A DNA stretch of 56,621 bases from JAVKFY01 sp040223615 (GTDB lineage: Bacteria > Pseudomonadota > Alphaproteobacteria > GCA-2731375). The notes below the pieces were generated by a model. It saw only the letters and a program-made list of their open reading frames with translations, was not told the DNA's origin and searched no databases. Positions 18,487-28,880 of this stretch are shown piece after piece. The translations under genes were made by a program, and so were the position numbers. The stretch spans positions 1-56,621 of the forward strand of contig JAVKFY010000045.1 in assembly GCA_040223615.1 (NCBI GenBank), written 5' to 3'. Numbering within the stretch: the stretch's first letter is position 1; the number at the start of each line of letters is the position of its first letter.

Positions 18487-19338
18487 TCAGTCGGCGATCA
18501 TCGTCGCACGCGCCAGAATGCGCCGCGCCTCCTCGACGTGCAGGTTCTCCACCAGCTTGCCGTCGAGCACCGCCAGGCCGCTGCCGGCCGCCATCGCGTC
18601 GTCGTAGGCGGCGATGGCACGCCGCGCCCAGTCGATCTCGGTGTCCGCCGGTCCGAAAACCGCGTTGCAGGGCTCGACCTGGGTCGGATGGATCAAGGTC
18701 TTGCCGTCGAATCCGAGCGTGCGGCCCTGTTCGCAGACCGCGCGGAAGCCGGCGGCGTCCTTGATGTCGAGATAGACGCCGTCGAGCAGCGTCAGCCCCG
18801 CCGCCCGGCCGGCCAGCAGGATCAGCGACAGGCTGGTCAGCATCGGCATGCGGTCGGGGGTGTGCCGGGCGTGCAGGTCAGTGGTGAGGTCGGACGTGCC
18901 GGCGACCAGGCATTCCAGCCGGTCCGACGACTGCGCGATGGCAGCGACGTTCAGGACGCCGCGCGGGGTCTCGATCATCGCCCAGATGCCCTTGCCGGGC
19001 GGCAATGTCCGCGCCGCGGCCTGGACCTGTTCCGCTCGCTCGACCTTGGGCAGCAGCACCGCGTGTGCCGCCGAGGCGGCGGCGGCGCCGAGGTCGTCGG
19101 CGCCCCAGTCGGTATCGGCGCCGTTCACCCGCATGACCAGCTCGCGGGCGCCGTAGCCGCCCTCGCCCAGCGCCGCGACGGCCTGCGCGCGCGCGGCGAC
19201 CTTGGCGTCGGGCGCCACCGCATCTTCCAGGTCGACGATGACGACATCGGCCGGCAGTTCGCGCGCCTTCGCCAGGGCGCGCCCGTTGGCGCCGGGCATG
19301 AACAACGCGCTGCGGCGCGCCGAACGCGGCTCGGTCAT
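18487..19338 (-). CDS. HpcH/HpaI aldolase/CitE-type CoA ester lyase
   Basis: A 283-residue TIM-barrel protein starting with RSALFMPGANGRALAKAREL and VIVDLEDAVAPDAK, typical of malyl-CoA/citramalyl-CoA/citryl-CoA lyases. Further motifs are WAMIETPRGVLN, AGTSDLTTDLHAR and GFDGKTLIHPTQV, which carry the Mg-binding Glu and Asp. The reaction is Mg-dependent C-C cleavage of a beta-hydroxyacyl-CoA, or thioester hydrolysis in the (3S)-malyl-CoA thioesterase branch; the exact substrate cannot be assigned. ATG 19338 begins the family-like region; a start 24 bases upstream is possible. It appears to be monocistronic. Confidence 0.87.
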   Translation of the reverse strand: MTEPRSARRSALFMPGANGRALAKARELPADVVIVDLEDAVAPDAKVAARAQAVAALGEGGYGARELVMRVNGADTDWGADDLGAAAASAAHAVLLPKVERAEQVQAAARTLPPGKGIWAMIETPRGVLNVAAIAQSSDRLECLVAGTSDLTTDLHARHTPDRMPMLTSLSLILLAGRAAGLTLLDGVYLDIKDAAGFRAVCEQGRTLGFDGKTLIHPTQVEPCNAVFGPADTEIDWARRAIAAYDDAMAAGSGLAVLDGKLVENLHVEEARRILARATMIAD

Positions 19339-19577
19339 CGGCAATCTCCCGTGTCTCGCCACAGCGTAGCGGCGCAGCTTGCCGTTGTCCCGCTACCGTA
19401 CACGGTGTGACGGGGCGCACATGGGTGCGGGACATCGGTGTCCCGCGATGGGCCGGAGCGGCCCGAAATCACGTCCGCAGACATTTGCCAAGTATTTGAT
19501 CTATGGCCGATTTGGTGCCGGCACGGGTCTTGCTGCGACTTGGCGACACCGAGCCGGCAAGCGCCCTGCGACCGGCG

Positions 19578-20456
19578 ATGAACCAATGGAGTTACTCGTT
19601 GCGGACAAGAATTCTATCGATGGTCGCCGGCGCCCTGATGGTGCCTGCGACCGCTCAGGCTGGCTCGGTCGTCTACGACGAGTTGAGTGACTTTGTTTTC
19701 AACGGTTTCAGCCAGGGCTTGGGCGCGTGCCAGTTCGAGGACGTTTGCTCCGCGGTAGCTGCCAACCGTACCGGCCTGAGCCGGGCGTTCGACGGCGGCA
19801 CCGCGACCGGCCAGTTCCACTCGCTCGGCGTTTATGGATTCGCGACCTTCGGCACGGCCGATTCGCAGAGCCTGGTCGACCTGTTCACCCTGGAGTCGAC
19901 GTTCGGCGGCAATGGCGGACCGACCTGGCCGGAGCGTCTCGGCCTGTTCTTCTCGAACGGCGTGAATGCGGCGAATATCGCCACCTGGAGCGCTGACCTG
20001 CTGGCCGAAGCGGGCGCGATCTCCAATCCAGGCCTGGCCGACTTTGCCGGCGGCGCCGGTGCGTCGATGGCGCAGGTCGACGGCAGCGATCTGGCCGCGC
20101 TGCTGCGCGCCAACATCCTGCCCGACGGCGTGCTGGGCGCGGTCCTGAGCAACGATGAGTCGTCCGGTTTCGACATCGAGACCGCCGCCGGCGTGTCCGT
20201 CATCGGCAGCGATATCGGGAGCAACGGTTGGCGTTTCGATGTCGACGTTGCGCTCGACGTTTTCGGCAACTACAGCTACCTGACGTTGATCGACCTGACG
20301 ATGAGCGACAGCCCGGATTTCTGGGTCGGCCGGTCTGGCGATGGCTGGGATCTGGCCGAACTGCGGGCGACGTCGGTGCCGGAGCCGGGCACGGTCGCGC
20401 TGCTCAGCGCCGGCCTGCTGGGTATCGGCGTGGCGCGCCGGCGTCGCGCGGCCTGA
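19578..20456 (+). CDS. PEP-CTERM sorting domain-containing exported protein
   Basis: A 292-residue protein with an N-terminal signal peptide (hydrophobic ILSMVAGALMVPA, cleavage likely after AQA near residue 28) and a C-terminal tripartite sorting signal: VPEPG, the hydrophobic helix TVALLSAGLLGIGVA, then RRRRAA. PEP-CTERM tails are cut by exosortase and mark proteins exported with exopolysaccharide. The middle region is Gly/Asp/Ser-rich, as in predicted beta-rich surface proteins, and is not recognised. ATG 19578 was chosen because it places the signal peptide at the N-terminus. No exosortase is in the window. A strong terminator follows. Confidence 0.85.
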   Translation: MNQWSYSLRTRILSMVAGALMVPATAQAGSVVYDELSDFVFNGFSQGLGACQFEDVCSAVAANRTGLSRAFDGGTATGQFHSLGVYGFATFGTADSQSLVDLFTLESTFGGNGGPTWPERLGLFFSNGVNAANIATWSADLLAEAGAISNPGLADFAGGAGASMAQVDGSDLAALLRANILPDGVLGAVLSNDESSGFDIETAAGVSVIGSDIGSNGWRFDVDVALDVFGNYSYLTLIDLTMSDSPDFWVGRSGDGWDLAELRATSVPEPGTVALLSAGLLGIGVARRRRAA

Positions 20457-20482
20457 CGGCCAGCACCCGACAATATCTGATC

Positions 20483-20506
20483 GGCGGCGGTCCTCGGGCC
20501 GCCGCC
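20483..20506 (+). terminator. Intrinsic terminator after the PEP-CTERM gene
   Basis: Perfect 8-bp stem GGCGGCGG / CCGCCGCC with loop TCCTCGGG, followed by TTTCATTT. It lies 26 bases after the stop of the PEP-CTERM gene and 30 bases before pdxY, separating the two genes. Confidence 0.8.
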
Positions 20507-20535
20507 TTTCATTTGGGCGGTGCTAGAGTGGTGCC

Positions 20536-21372
20536 ATGGGCATCGTCTGCATCTCCAGCCATGTCGCCTACGGCCATGTCGGCGGGCAGGCGGTGATCCT
20601 GCCGCTGCAGTGCGCCGGCCACGAGGTCTGGCACGTCCCGACCGTGCTGTTCTCCAATCATCCCGGGCATGGTGGCTTTCGCGGCCGGCCGGTGGCGGCC
20701 GACTGGTGCGCCGACATGGTCCAGGGACTGCACGAATCCGGGTTCCTGGGCCGGGCGCGCGGCTTGATCAGCGGCTATCTCGGCGACGGCGCGCAGGCCG
20801 ACGCGGTGCTGGCGGCGCGTCGCCGCATCCCCAGGTCGGCGCCCTATCTGTGCGATCCGGTGCTGGGCGACGCCGGGCGTGTCTATGTCAAGGACGAGGT
20901 GGTCGTCGCGATGCGCGAACGGCTGGTGCCGGCGGCCGACGCGGTGACGCCGAACCGGTTCGAACTGTCGCTGCTGACCGGCCGGCCGGCCGACACGCTG
21001 GAAGACGTCCTCGACGCACTGACGGAGCTGCGCGCGATGGGGCCGCGGCTGGCGATCTGTACCTCGGCGATGCGCGACGACGACCGGCTGGTGTCGGTGC
21101 TGGCCGACGACGACGGGTTTCGAGGGGTTTCGGTGCCGCGCCATGCCTCGGCGCCCTACGGGACCGGTGACCTGCTGGCGGCGCTGCTGCTCGCCGGGCT
21201 GGTCGCGGGCACCGATCCGGCCGACGCGCTGCGCCAGGCGATGGATATCCTGCACAGCGTCATCGCCGACAGTCTGGCAGCGGCCTCGCCGGAGCTCACG
21301 CTGGTCGCGTCGCGTGCCCGTTTCAGCGAACCGGTGCCGCAAGTCGCGCGGGTCATACCGCTTCCGGCATAA
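20536..21372 (+). CDS. pdxY: Pyridoxal kinase
   Basis: A 278-residue ribokinase-fold enzyme that phosphorylates pyridoxal for PLP salvage. N-terminal SHVAYGHVGGQAVILPLQ and TVLFSNHPGHGGFRG are characteristic of PdxY-type kinases; YLCDPVLGD, TPNRFELSLLTG and the anion-hole YGTGDLLAALLLAG follow in the expected order, with Asp of GTGD as catalytic base. Length and motif order match the family. It is a single gene between a terminator and the mdh operon. Confidence 0.93.
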   Translation: MGIVCISSHVAYGHVGGQAVILPLQCAGHEVWHVPTVLFSNHPGHGGFRGRPVAADWCADMVQGLHESGFLGRARGLISGYLGDGAQADAVLAARRRIPRSAPYLCDPVLGDAGRVYVKDEVVVAMRERLVPAADAVTPNRFELSLLTGRPADTLEDVLDALTELRAMGPRLAICTSAMRDDDRLVSVLADDDGFRGVSVPRHASAPYGTGDLLAALLLAGLVAGTDPADALRQAMDILHSVIADSLAAASPELTLVASRARFSEPVPQVARVIPLPA

Positions 21373-21478
21373 ACGAGTGGGCGACGCACCGGCCGCGCTT
21401 GCCGGGTCGGCGGAAACGCGTTAGGACACTGCGCAGCGGTGCACAGCAGCAATTTTCGATGACGGCAGGGGAGTTTTC

Positions 21479-22462
21479 ATGGCGCGCAACAAGATCGCCT
21501 TGATCGGCGGCGGCAACATCGGCGGCACGCTGGCGCATCTGGCCGGCCTGAAACAGCTCGGCGACGTGATCATGTTCGACATCGTCGACGGTCTGCCGCA
21601 GGGCAAGACCCTGGATATCGCCGAATCGTCGCCGATCGACGGTTTCGACGTCGCCCTGAAGGGCACCAACTCCTACGCCGACATCAAGGGCGCCGACGTG
21701 GTCATCGTCACCGCCGGCGTCGCCCGCAAGCCGGGCATGAGCCGCGACGATCTGCTCGGCATCAATATCAAGGTGATGGGCCAGGTCGGTGCCGGCATCA
21801 AGAAATATGCGCCGAACGCCTTCGTGATCTGCATCACCAACCCGCTGGACGCCATGGTCTGGGTGCTGCGCGAGAGCTGCGGCCTGCCGACCCACAAGGT
21901 GGTGGGCATGGCCGGCGTGCTGGACAGCGCCCGCTTCCGCTACTTCCTGGCCGAGGAGTTCGACGTCTCGGTCGAGGACGTCACCGCCTTCGTGCTCGGC
22001 GGGCATGGCGACACCATGGTGCCGCTGCCGCGCTACTCCACCGTCGCCGGCATCCCTCTGCCCGACCTGATCAAGATGGGCTGGACCACGAAGAAGAAGC
22101 TCGACGCCATCATCCAGCGCACCCGCGACGGCGGCGCCGAGATCGTCGGCCTGCTGAAGACCGGCTCGGCCTTCTACGCGCCGGCCGCGGCGGCGATCCA
22201 GATGGCGGAGAGCTACCTGCTCGACAAGAAGCGCCTTTTGCCCTGCGCGGCCTATCTCAGTGGTCAGTACGGGGTGAAGGACATGTATGTCGGCGTGCCG
22301 GTGGTGATCGGTGCCGGCGGCGCGGAACGGATCGCCGAGATCGGCCTTAACGCCTCTGAAAAGAAAATGTTCGACAAATCGGTTGATGCGGTGCGCGGCC
22401 TGGTCGACGCCTGCAAGAAGATCGACCCGTCGCTCGGCAAGGCCAGGAAGGCGAAGAAATAA
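21479..22462 (+). CDS. mdh: Malate dehydrogenase, LDH-like type
   Basis: A 327-residue NAD-dependent enzyme converting malate to oxaloacetate. Visible are the Rossmann GGGNIGG (10-16), Asp34 for NAD choice, the active-site loop VARKPGMSRDDL (81-92) with substrate-binding Arg, NPLDAMVW, and catalytic His176 in GGHGDTMVP. The start ATG follows AGGGGAGTTTTC. The C-terminus has a Lys-rich tail (KKIDPSLGKARKAKK). It heads the TCA cluster and lies 4 bases before sucC, so it is co-transcribed with the succinyl-CoA synthetase and oxoglutarate dehydrogenase genes. Confidence 0.97.
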   Translation: MARNKIALIGGGNIGGTLAHLAGLKQLGDVIMFDIVDGLPQGKTLDIAESSPIDGFDVALKGTNSYADIKGADVVIVTAGVARKPGMSRDDLLGINIKVMGQVGAGIKKYAPNAFVICITNPLDAMVWVLRESCGLPTHKVVGMAGVLDSARFRYFLAEEFDVSVEDVTAFVLGGHGDTMVPLPRYSTVAGIPLPDLIKMGWTTKKKLDAIIQRTRDGGAEIVGLLKTGSAFYAPAAAAIQMAESYLLDKKRLLPCAAYLSGQYGVKDMYVGVPVVIGAGGAERIAEIGLNASEKKMFDKSVDAVRGLVDACKKIDPSLGKARKAKK

Positions 22463-22466
22463 GTCG

Positions 22467-23635
<1,169 letters not shown>

Positions 23636-23636
<1 letters not shown>

Positions 23637-24511
23637 TGGCCGTCCTCGTCGACAAGAACACCAAGGTCATCTGCCAGGGCTTCACCGGCCGGCAAGGCAC
23701 CTTCCATTCCGAGCAGGCGATCGCCAACGGCACCAAGATGGTCGGCGGCACCAGCCCCGGCAAAGGCGGCTCGGAGCATCTCGGACTGCCCGTCTTCGAC
23801 ACCGTCTCCGAGGCCGTGGACAAGACCGGCGCCACCGCGTCGGTGATCTACGTGCCGCCGCCATTCGCGGCCGACGCGATCCTTGAGGCGATCGATGCCG
23901 AGGTGCCGCTGGCGGTGTGCATCACCGAGGGCATTCCGGTGCTCGACATGGTGCGGGTGAAGCGCGCGCTTTCGGGCTCCAAGACGCGGCTGATCGGTCC
24001 GAACTGTCCCGGCGTGATCACGCCCGACGAGTGCAAGATCGGCATCATGCCGGGCCACATCCACCAGCGCGGTCGGATCGGCATCGTGTCGCGCTCCGGC
24101 ACGCTGACCTATGAGGCGGTGGGTCAGACCACGGCGGCCGGGCTGGGCCAGACCACCTGCATCGGCATCGGCGGCGACCCGGTCAACGGCACCAACTTCA
24201 TCGACTGTCTGGAGATGTTCTTGGGCGACGACGAGACCCAGGGCATCATCATGATCGGCGAGATCGGCGGTTCGGCCGAGGAAGACGCCGCCGACTTCCT
24301 GAAGCAGAACAGGGTGAAGAAGCCGACGGTGGGCTTCATCGCCGGCGTTACCGCACCGCCGGGCCGTCGCATGGGCCATGCCGGCGCGATCATTTCCGGC
24401 GGCAAGGGCGGTGCCGACGACAAGATGGACGCGATGCGTTCGGCGGGGATCACCGTCGCCGCCTCGCCTGCCGAACTCGGCAGCACGATGAAGAAGGTCA
24501 TGGGCGGCTGA
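23636..24511 (+). CDS. sucD: Succinyl-CoA synthetase alpha subunit
   Basis: A 291-residue CoA-binding and phospho-His subunit, partner of SucC. Motifs are VICQGFTGRQGTFHSEQAI for CoA binding, IYVPPPFAADAI, GPNCPGVITP, and phospho-His248 in GRRMGHAGAI. The length equals the family norm. It starts on the last base of the sucC stop, so the equimolar subunits are translationally coupled. The 89-base gap to sucA contains a modest hairpin (ACGCGCC/GGCGCGT, 24571-24591) ending 9 bases before the sucA start, possibly affecting sucA translation. Confidence 0.97.
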
Positions 24512-24600
24512 CACCGGCGCGTCGCAACGCTGGTGCCATCATGGCGGTCGAGACGGCAACTTCATAGGGAACGCGCCTTGATCGGGCGCGTCTGAAGGGC

Positions 24601-27507
24601 ATGACGGCACAGCTTGAGGCAACCTCGTTCCTGTTCGGCGCCAACAGCGCCTTTATCGAACAGCAATACCGGCGCTATCTGAGCAATCCCGGTTCGGTCG
24701 ACGCGTCGTGGCAACGGTTCTTCTCCAGCCTGGGCGACGAGATCGACGACGTGCTGGCCGACATGCGGGGCGCCAGCTGGGCGCCGCGCGACCGGCTCGG
24801 TTCCGGCTACATCGCCGGCGCGGAGGAAATGGGCGAGATCATCCTGGCGGCCAGCGCCGCGCCGCAGGCGGCCGGCGCGGTCTCCGCCGGCCAGGTCCGC
24901 CAGGCGACGCTGGATTCGATCCGCGCGCTGATGATGATCCGCGCCTACCGCGTGCGCGGCCACCTGCAGGCGACACTGGACCCGCTGGGCCTGAACCGGC
25001 GCACCGACCAGCACCCGGAACTCGATCCCAAGACCTACGGCTTCACCGAGGCCGACTGGGACCGGCCGATGTTCATCAATTTCGTGCTCGGCCTGGAGCA
25101 GGCGACGCTGCGCGAGATCATGGAGATCGTGAACCGGACCTATTGCGGGCCGATCGGCGTCGAGTTCATGCACATGCAGGGTCCGGAGGAAAAGGCCTGG
25201 ATCCAGGAGCGGATCGAGGGTCGGCACAAGGACTTCTCGTTCACCTCCAACGAGAAACGCGCGATCCTGCGCCAGCTCACCCAGGCCGAGGGCTTCGAGC
25301 GGTTCCTGCAGATCAAGCACACCGGCACCAAGCGCTTCGGCCTGGACGGCGCCGAAGCGCTGATGCCCGCCATGGAGGCAATCGCGGAGCGCGCCGGCGA
25401 GACCGGGGTACGCGAGATCTCGCTCGGCATGTCGCATCGCGGCCGGCTCAACGTGCTGTCCAACTTCATGATGAAGCCGTTCACGGCGATCTTCGCCGAG
25501 TTCGAGGGCATGCCGGCCAATCCGCTCGACGTGCAGGGCTCAGGCGACGTGAAGTATCACCTCGGCACCTCGGCCGATCGCGAGTTCGGCGGCCGTCAGC
25601 TGCACCTGTCGCTGGCCGCCAACCCGTCGCATCTGGAGGCCGCCGACCCGGTGGTGCTGGGCAAAGCGCGGGCCAAGCAGGCGCAGTTCGGCGACCACGA
25701 GCGCGCCCAGGTGATGGGCCTGCTGCTGCACGGCGATGCCGCCTTCGCCGGCCAGGGCCTGGTCGGCGAGTGTTTCATGATGTCGGACCTGGATGGCTAC
25801 ACCATCGGCGGCACGCTGCACCTGATCGTCAACAACCAGATCGGCTTCACCACCAATCCGAACGCCAGCCGGTCGTCGCCCTATTCGTCCGACGTGGCGA
25901 AGATGGTGGCCACCCCGATCTTCCACGTGAACGGCGACGACCCGGAGGCGGTGTGCCATATCGCCCGCATCGCCATGGACTACCGCCAGCAGTTCAAGCA
26001 GGACATCGTCGTCGACATGTTCTGCTACCGCCGGCACGGTCACAACGAATCCGACGAGCCGGCGTTCACCCAGCCGGTGATGTATCGCACCATCGCCGAG
26101 CATCCCTCGGTGCGGCAGATCTACGCCGACAAGCTGATCGCCGAGGGCGTGGTCACTGCCGATGAGGCACAGACCATGGTGTCCGACTTCAGCGCCAGGC
26201 TGGAGAACGACTTCGAGGCCGCCGCCGCCTACAAGCCGAACAAGGCCGACTGGCTGGCCGGGGCCTGGACCGGGTTCGAGCGCGCGCGCGGCGAGGCCCG
26301 TCGCGGTACCACGGCGGTGAAGACCGATACGCTCAAGCGCGTCGGCGAGGTGCTGACCACGGTGCCGGACGATTTCAACCTGCACCGCACGATCCGCCGC
26401 CAGCTCGAAAACAAGAAGAAGATCTTCGAGTCCGGCGAGGGGATCGACTGGGCGACCGGCGAGGCGCTGGCCTTCGGCACGCTCTGCCTGGAGGGATTTC
26501 CGGTGCGCCTGTCGGGCCAGGATTCCGCCCGCGGCACCTTCTCGCAGCGCCATTGCCAGTTCGTCGATCAGGTCAACGAGGACGTCTACACGCCGCTGGC
26601 CAATCTCGACCCCAAGCAGGCCGACTTCGAGGTCGTCAACAGTCCGCTGTCGGAAGCCGGCGTGCTCGGCTTCGAGTATGGCTATTCGCTGGCCGAGCCG
26701 CGCGGCCTGATCATGTGGGAAGCGCAGTTCGGCGATTTCGCCAACGGCGCGCAGGTGATCATCGACCAGTTCGTGTTCTCCGGCGAGGCCAAGTGGCTGC
26801 GCATGAGCGGCCTCGTAATGCTGCTGCCGCACGGGTTCGAGGGGCAGGGGCCGGAACACTCCTCGGCCCGGCTGGAGCGTTACCTGCAGGCCTGTGCCGA
26901 GGACAACGCGCAGGTCGCCAACGTCACCACGCCGGCGAACTATTTCCACATCCTGCGCCGGCAATTGCACCGCAAGTTCCGCAAGCCGCTGGTGCTGATG
27001 ACGCCGAAATCGCTGCTGCGGCACAAGCGCGCGGTCTCCAAGCTGTCCGAGCTGGGCTCGGGCTCGACGTTCCACCGGGTGCTGTTCGACGATGCCGAGA
27101 TCGGCACCTCGTCGACCAAGCTGGCGCCCGACAGCCAGATCAAGCGCGTCGTGCTGTGCTCCGGCAAGGTCTACTACGACCTGCTGGACCGCCGCGAGGA
27201 GCTGGACAAGAAGAACGTCTACCTGATGCGCCTGGAGCAGCTCTACCCGTTCCCGAAAACGCCGCTGTCGAAGGAACTGGCGCGCTTCCCCAATGCCGAG
27301 ATCGTCTGGTGCCAGGAAGAGCCGCAGAACATGGGTGCGTGGTGGTTCGTGATGCCGCGCATCGAGCAGGTGCTGAAGAAGCTGAACCACAAAACCAAAC
27401 GCCCGCGCTACGTCGGGCGGCCCGAAGCGGCGGCGCCGGCGACCGGCCTGGCGTCGGTACACAAGCGTGAACAGGCGGCACTGGTAGACAACGCGCTGAC
27501 GCTGTAG
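24601..27507 (+). CDS. sucA: 2-oxoglutarate dehydrogenase E1 component
   Basis: A 968-residue thiamine-diphosphate enzyme that decarboxylates 2-oxoglutarate and passes the succinyl group to the lipoyl arm of SucB. The N-terminal FLFGANSAFIEQQYRRY is the E2-docking segment. GMSHRGRLNVL, ANPSHLEAADPVV, and GDAAFAGQG with VNNQIGFTTNP form the ThDP/Mg site; SGQDSARGTFSQRH and FEGQGPEHSSARLERYL belong to the pyrimidine and substrate half. Length and order are normal for the OdhA/SucA family. Start ATG 24601 is preceded by GAAGGGC. It ends 23 bases before sucB. Confidence 0.97.
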   Translation: MTAQLEATSFLFGANSAFIEQQYRRYLSNPGSVDASWQRFFSSLGDEIDDVLADMRGASWAPRDRLGSGYIAGAEEMGEIILAASAAPQAAGAVSAGQVRQATLDSIRALMMIRAYRVRGHLQATLDPLGLNRRTDQHPELDPKTYGFTEADWDRPMFINFVLGLEQATLREIMEIVNRTYCGPIGVEFMHMQGPEEKAWIQERIEGRHKDFSFTSNEKRAILRQLTQAEGFERFLQIKHTGTKRFGLDGAEALMPAMEAIAERAGETGVREISLGMSHRGRLNVLSNFMMKPFTAIFAEFEGMPANPLDVQGSGDVKYHLGTSADREFGGRQLHLSLAANPSHLEAADPVVLGKARAKQAQFGDHERAQVMGLLLHGDAAFAGQGLVGECFMMSDLDGYTIGGTLHLIVNNQIGFTTNPNASRSSPYSSDVAKMVATPIFHVNGDDPEAVCHIARIAMDYRQQFKQDIVVDMFCYRRHGHNESDEPAFTQPVMYRTIAEHPSVRQIYADKLIAEGVVTADEAQTMVSDFSARLENDFEAAAAYKPNKADWLAGAWTGFERARGEARRGTTAVKTDTLKRVGEVLTTVPDDFNLHRTIRRQLENKKKIFESGEGIDWATGEALAFGTLCLEGFPVRLSGQDSARGTFSQRHCQFVDQVNEDVYTPLANLDPKQADFEVVNSPLSEAGVLGFEYGYSLAEPRGLIMWEAQFGDFANGAQVIIDQFVFSGEAKWLRMSGLVMLLPHGFEGQGPEHSSARLERYLQACAEDNAQVANVTTPANYFHILRRQLHRKFRKPLVLMTPKSLLRHKRAVSKLSELGSGSTFHRVLFDDAEIGTSSTKLAPDSQIKRVVLCSGKVYYDLLDRREELDKKNVYLMRLEQLYPFPKTPLSKELARFPNAEIVWCQEEPQNMGAWWFVMPRIEQVLKKLNHKTKRPRYVGRPEAAAPATGLASVHKREQAALVDNALTL

Positions 27508-27530
27508 CCGGCGCGCCAACGAGGTAGCCT

Positions 27531-28871
27531 ATGGTCGAAATTGTCGTGCCGACGCTGGGCGAGTCCGTCACTGAGGCGACGGTCGCGCAGTGGATGAAGA
27601 AGGTGGGCGAGGAAGTCGCCCGCGACGAAATCCTGGTCGAACTGGAAACCGACAAGGTCGCCGTCGAGATTCCGGCGCCGGCCGCCGGCGTGCTGCGCGA
27701 GATCATCGCCGACGTCGGCACCGACGTCGAAGTCGGCGGCATCCTGGCGGTGATTGAGGAAGGCGCCAGCGGCACCAAGTCGTCCGGTAACGGCGCCGGC
27801 AACGAGAAGGCCAAGGACGAGGCCAAGACGGAAGCGAAGCCCGAAGCCAAGGACGAGCCCGAGGCCAAGCCGGAAGCCAAGGCCGAGGCGCCCAAGCCCG
27901 AGGCCAAGGCGGACGCCAAGCCCGAGGCCAAGACAGCGCCGGCGAAACCGGCGGCCGACGTGCCGCTGCTGCCCGCCGTGCGGCGCATGGTCGAGGAACT
28001 GGACCTGAACCCGGCCGATATACCCGCCACCGGCCGCGGCGGCCGGCTGATGAAGGAAGACGTGCAGGCCTACGTCGCCAAGCTGCGCACCGCCAAGCCG
28101 GCGGCCGCCGCGCCGGGCAAGGCCGCGAAACCCGCCGCGCCGCCGCGCGAGGGGCCGCGCCCGGAAGCGGCACGCGAGGAAGTGGTGAAGATGACCCGGC
28201 TGCGCCGGCGCATCGCGGAGCGCCTGAAGGAGGCGCAGGACACCGCTGCGATGCTCACCACCACCAACGAGGCGGACATGAGCGCGGTGATGGCGGCGCG
28301 TTCGACCTACCGCGACGTGTTCGAGCGCAAGCACGGCGTTCGGCTCGGCTTCATGTCGTTCTTCGTGCGTGCCTGCGTGCTGGCTTTGCAGGAACTGCCG
28401 GCGGTCAACGCCGAGATCGAAGACGAGAACCTGATCTACAAGAACTACTACAATGTCGGCGTCGCGGTCGGCACGCCGCAGGGGCTGGTGGTGCCGGTCC
28501 TGAAGGACGCCGACACCATGTCCTTCGCCGACATCGAGCGGACCATCAACGACTTCGGCCGGCGCGCGCGCGAGGGCAAGCTGACCATCGACGAGATGCA
28601 GGGCGGCACCTTCACGATCTCCAACGGCGGCGTCTACGGCTCGCTGCTGTCGATGCCGATCCTGAACCCGCCGCAGTCTGCCATCCTCGGCATGCACAAG
28701 ATCCAGCAGCGCGCGATGGTGATGGCCGATGGCAAGATCGAGGCGCGGCCGATGATGTATCTCGCGCTGAGCTATGACCACCGCATCATCGACGGCCGCG
28801 AGGCGGTCACCTTCCTGGTGCGGGTGAAGGAATATATCGAGGAGCCGGAGCGCCTGCTGCTCGGCATATGA
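27531..28871 (+). CDS. sucB: 2-oxoglutarate dehydrogenase E2, dihydrolipoyl succinyltransferase
   Basis: A 446-residue E2 core enzyme. The lipoyl domain (1-76) carries Lys42 in ETDKVAVEI. A flexible linker (about 80-142) follows, built of repeated EAK/PEAK units, very rich in Lys, Glu, Ala and Pro. The peripheral-subunit-binding domain (about 143-180) is LLPAVRRMVEELDL with GRGGRLMKEDV. The catalytic domain runs from about 210 with His417 and Asp421 in YDHRIIDGREAV. It transfers succinyl from lipoate to CoA. Only one lipoyl domain is present. It lies between sucA and lpdA in one operon. Confidence 0.97.
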   Translation: MVEIVVPTLGESVTEATVAQWMKKVGEEVARDEILVELETDKVAVEIPAPAAGVLREIIADVGTDVEVGGILAVIEEGASGTKSSGNGAGNEKAKDEAKTEAKPEAKDEPEAKPEAKAEAPKPEAKADAKPEAKTAPAKPAADVPLLPAVRRMVEELDLNPADIPATGRGGRLMKEDVQAYVAKLRTAKPAAAAPGKAAKPAAPPREGPRPEAAREEVVKMTRLRRRIAERLKEAQDTAAMLTTTNEADMSAVMAARSTYRDVFERKHGVRLGFMSFFVRACVLALQELPAVNAEIEDENLIYKNYYNVGVAVGTPQGLVVPVLKDADTMSFADIERTINDFGRRAREGKLTIDEMQGGTFTISNGGVYGSLLSMPILNPPQSAILGMHKIQQRAMVMADGKIEARPMMYLALSYDHRIIDGREAVTFLVRVKEYIEEPERLLLGI

Positions 28872-28880
28872 GGTGACGCG

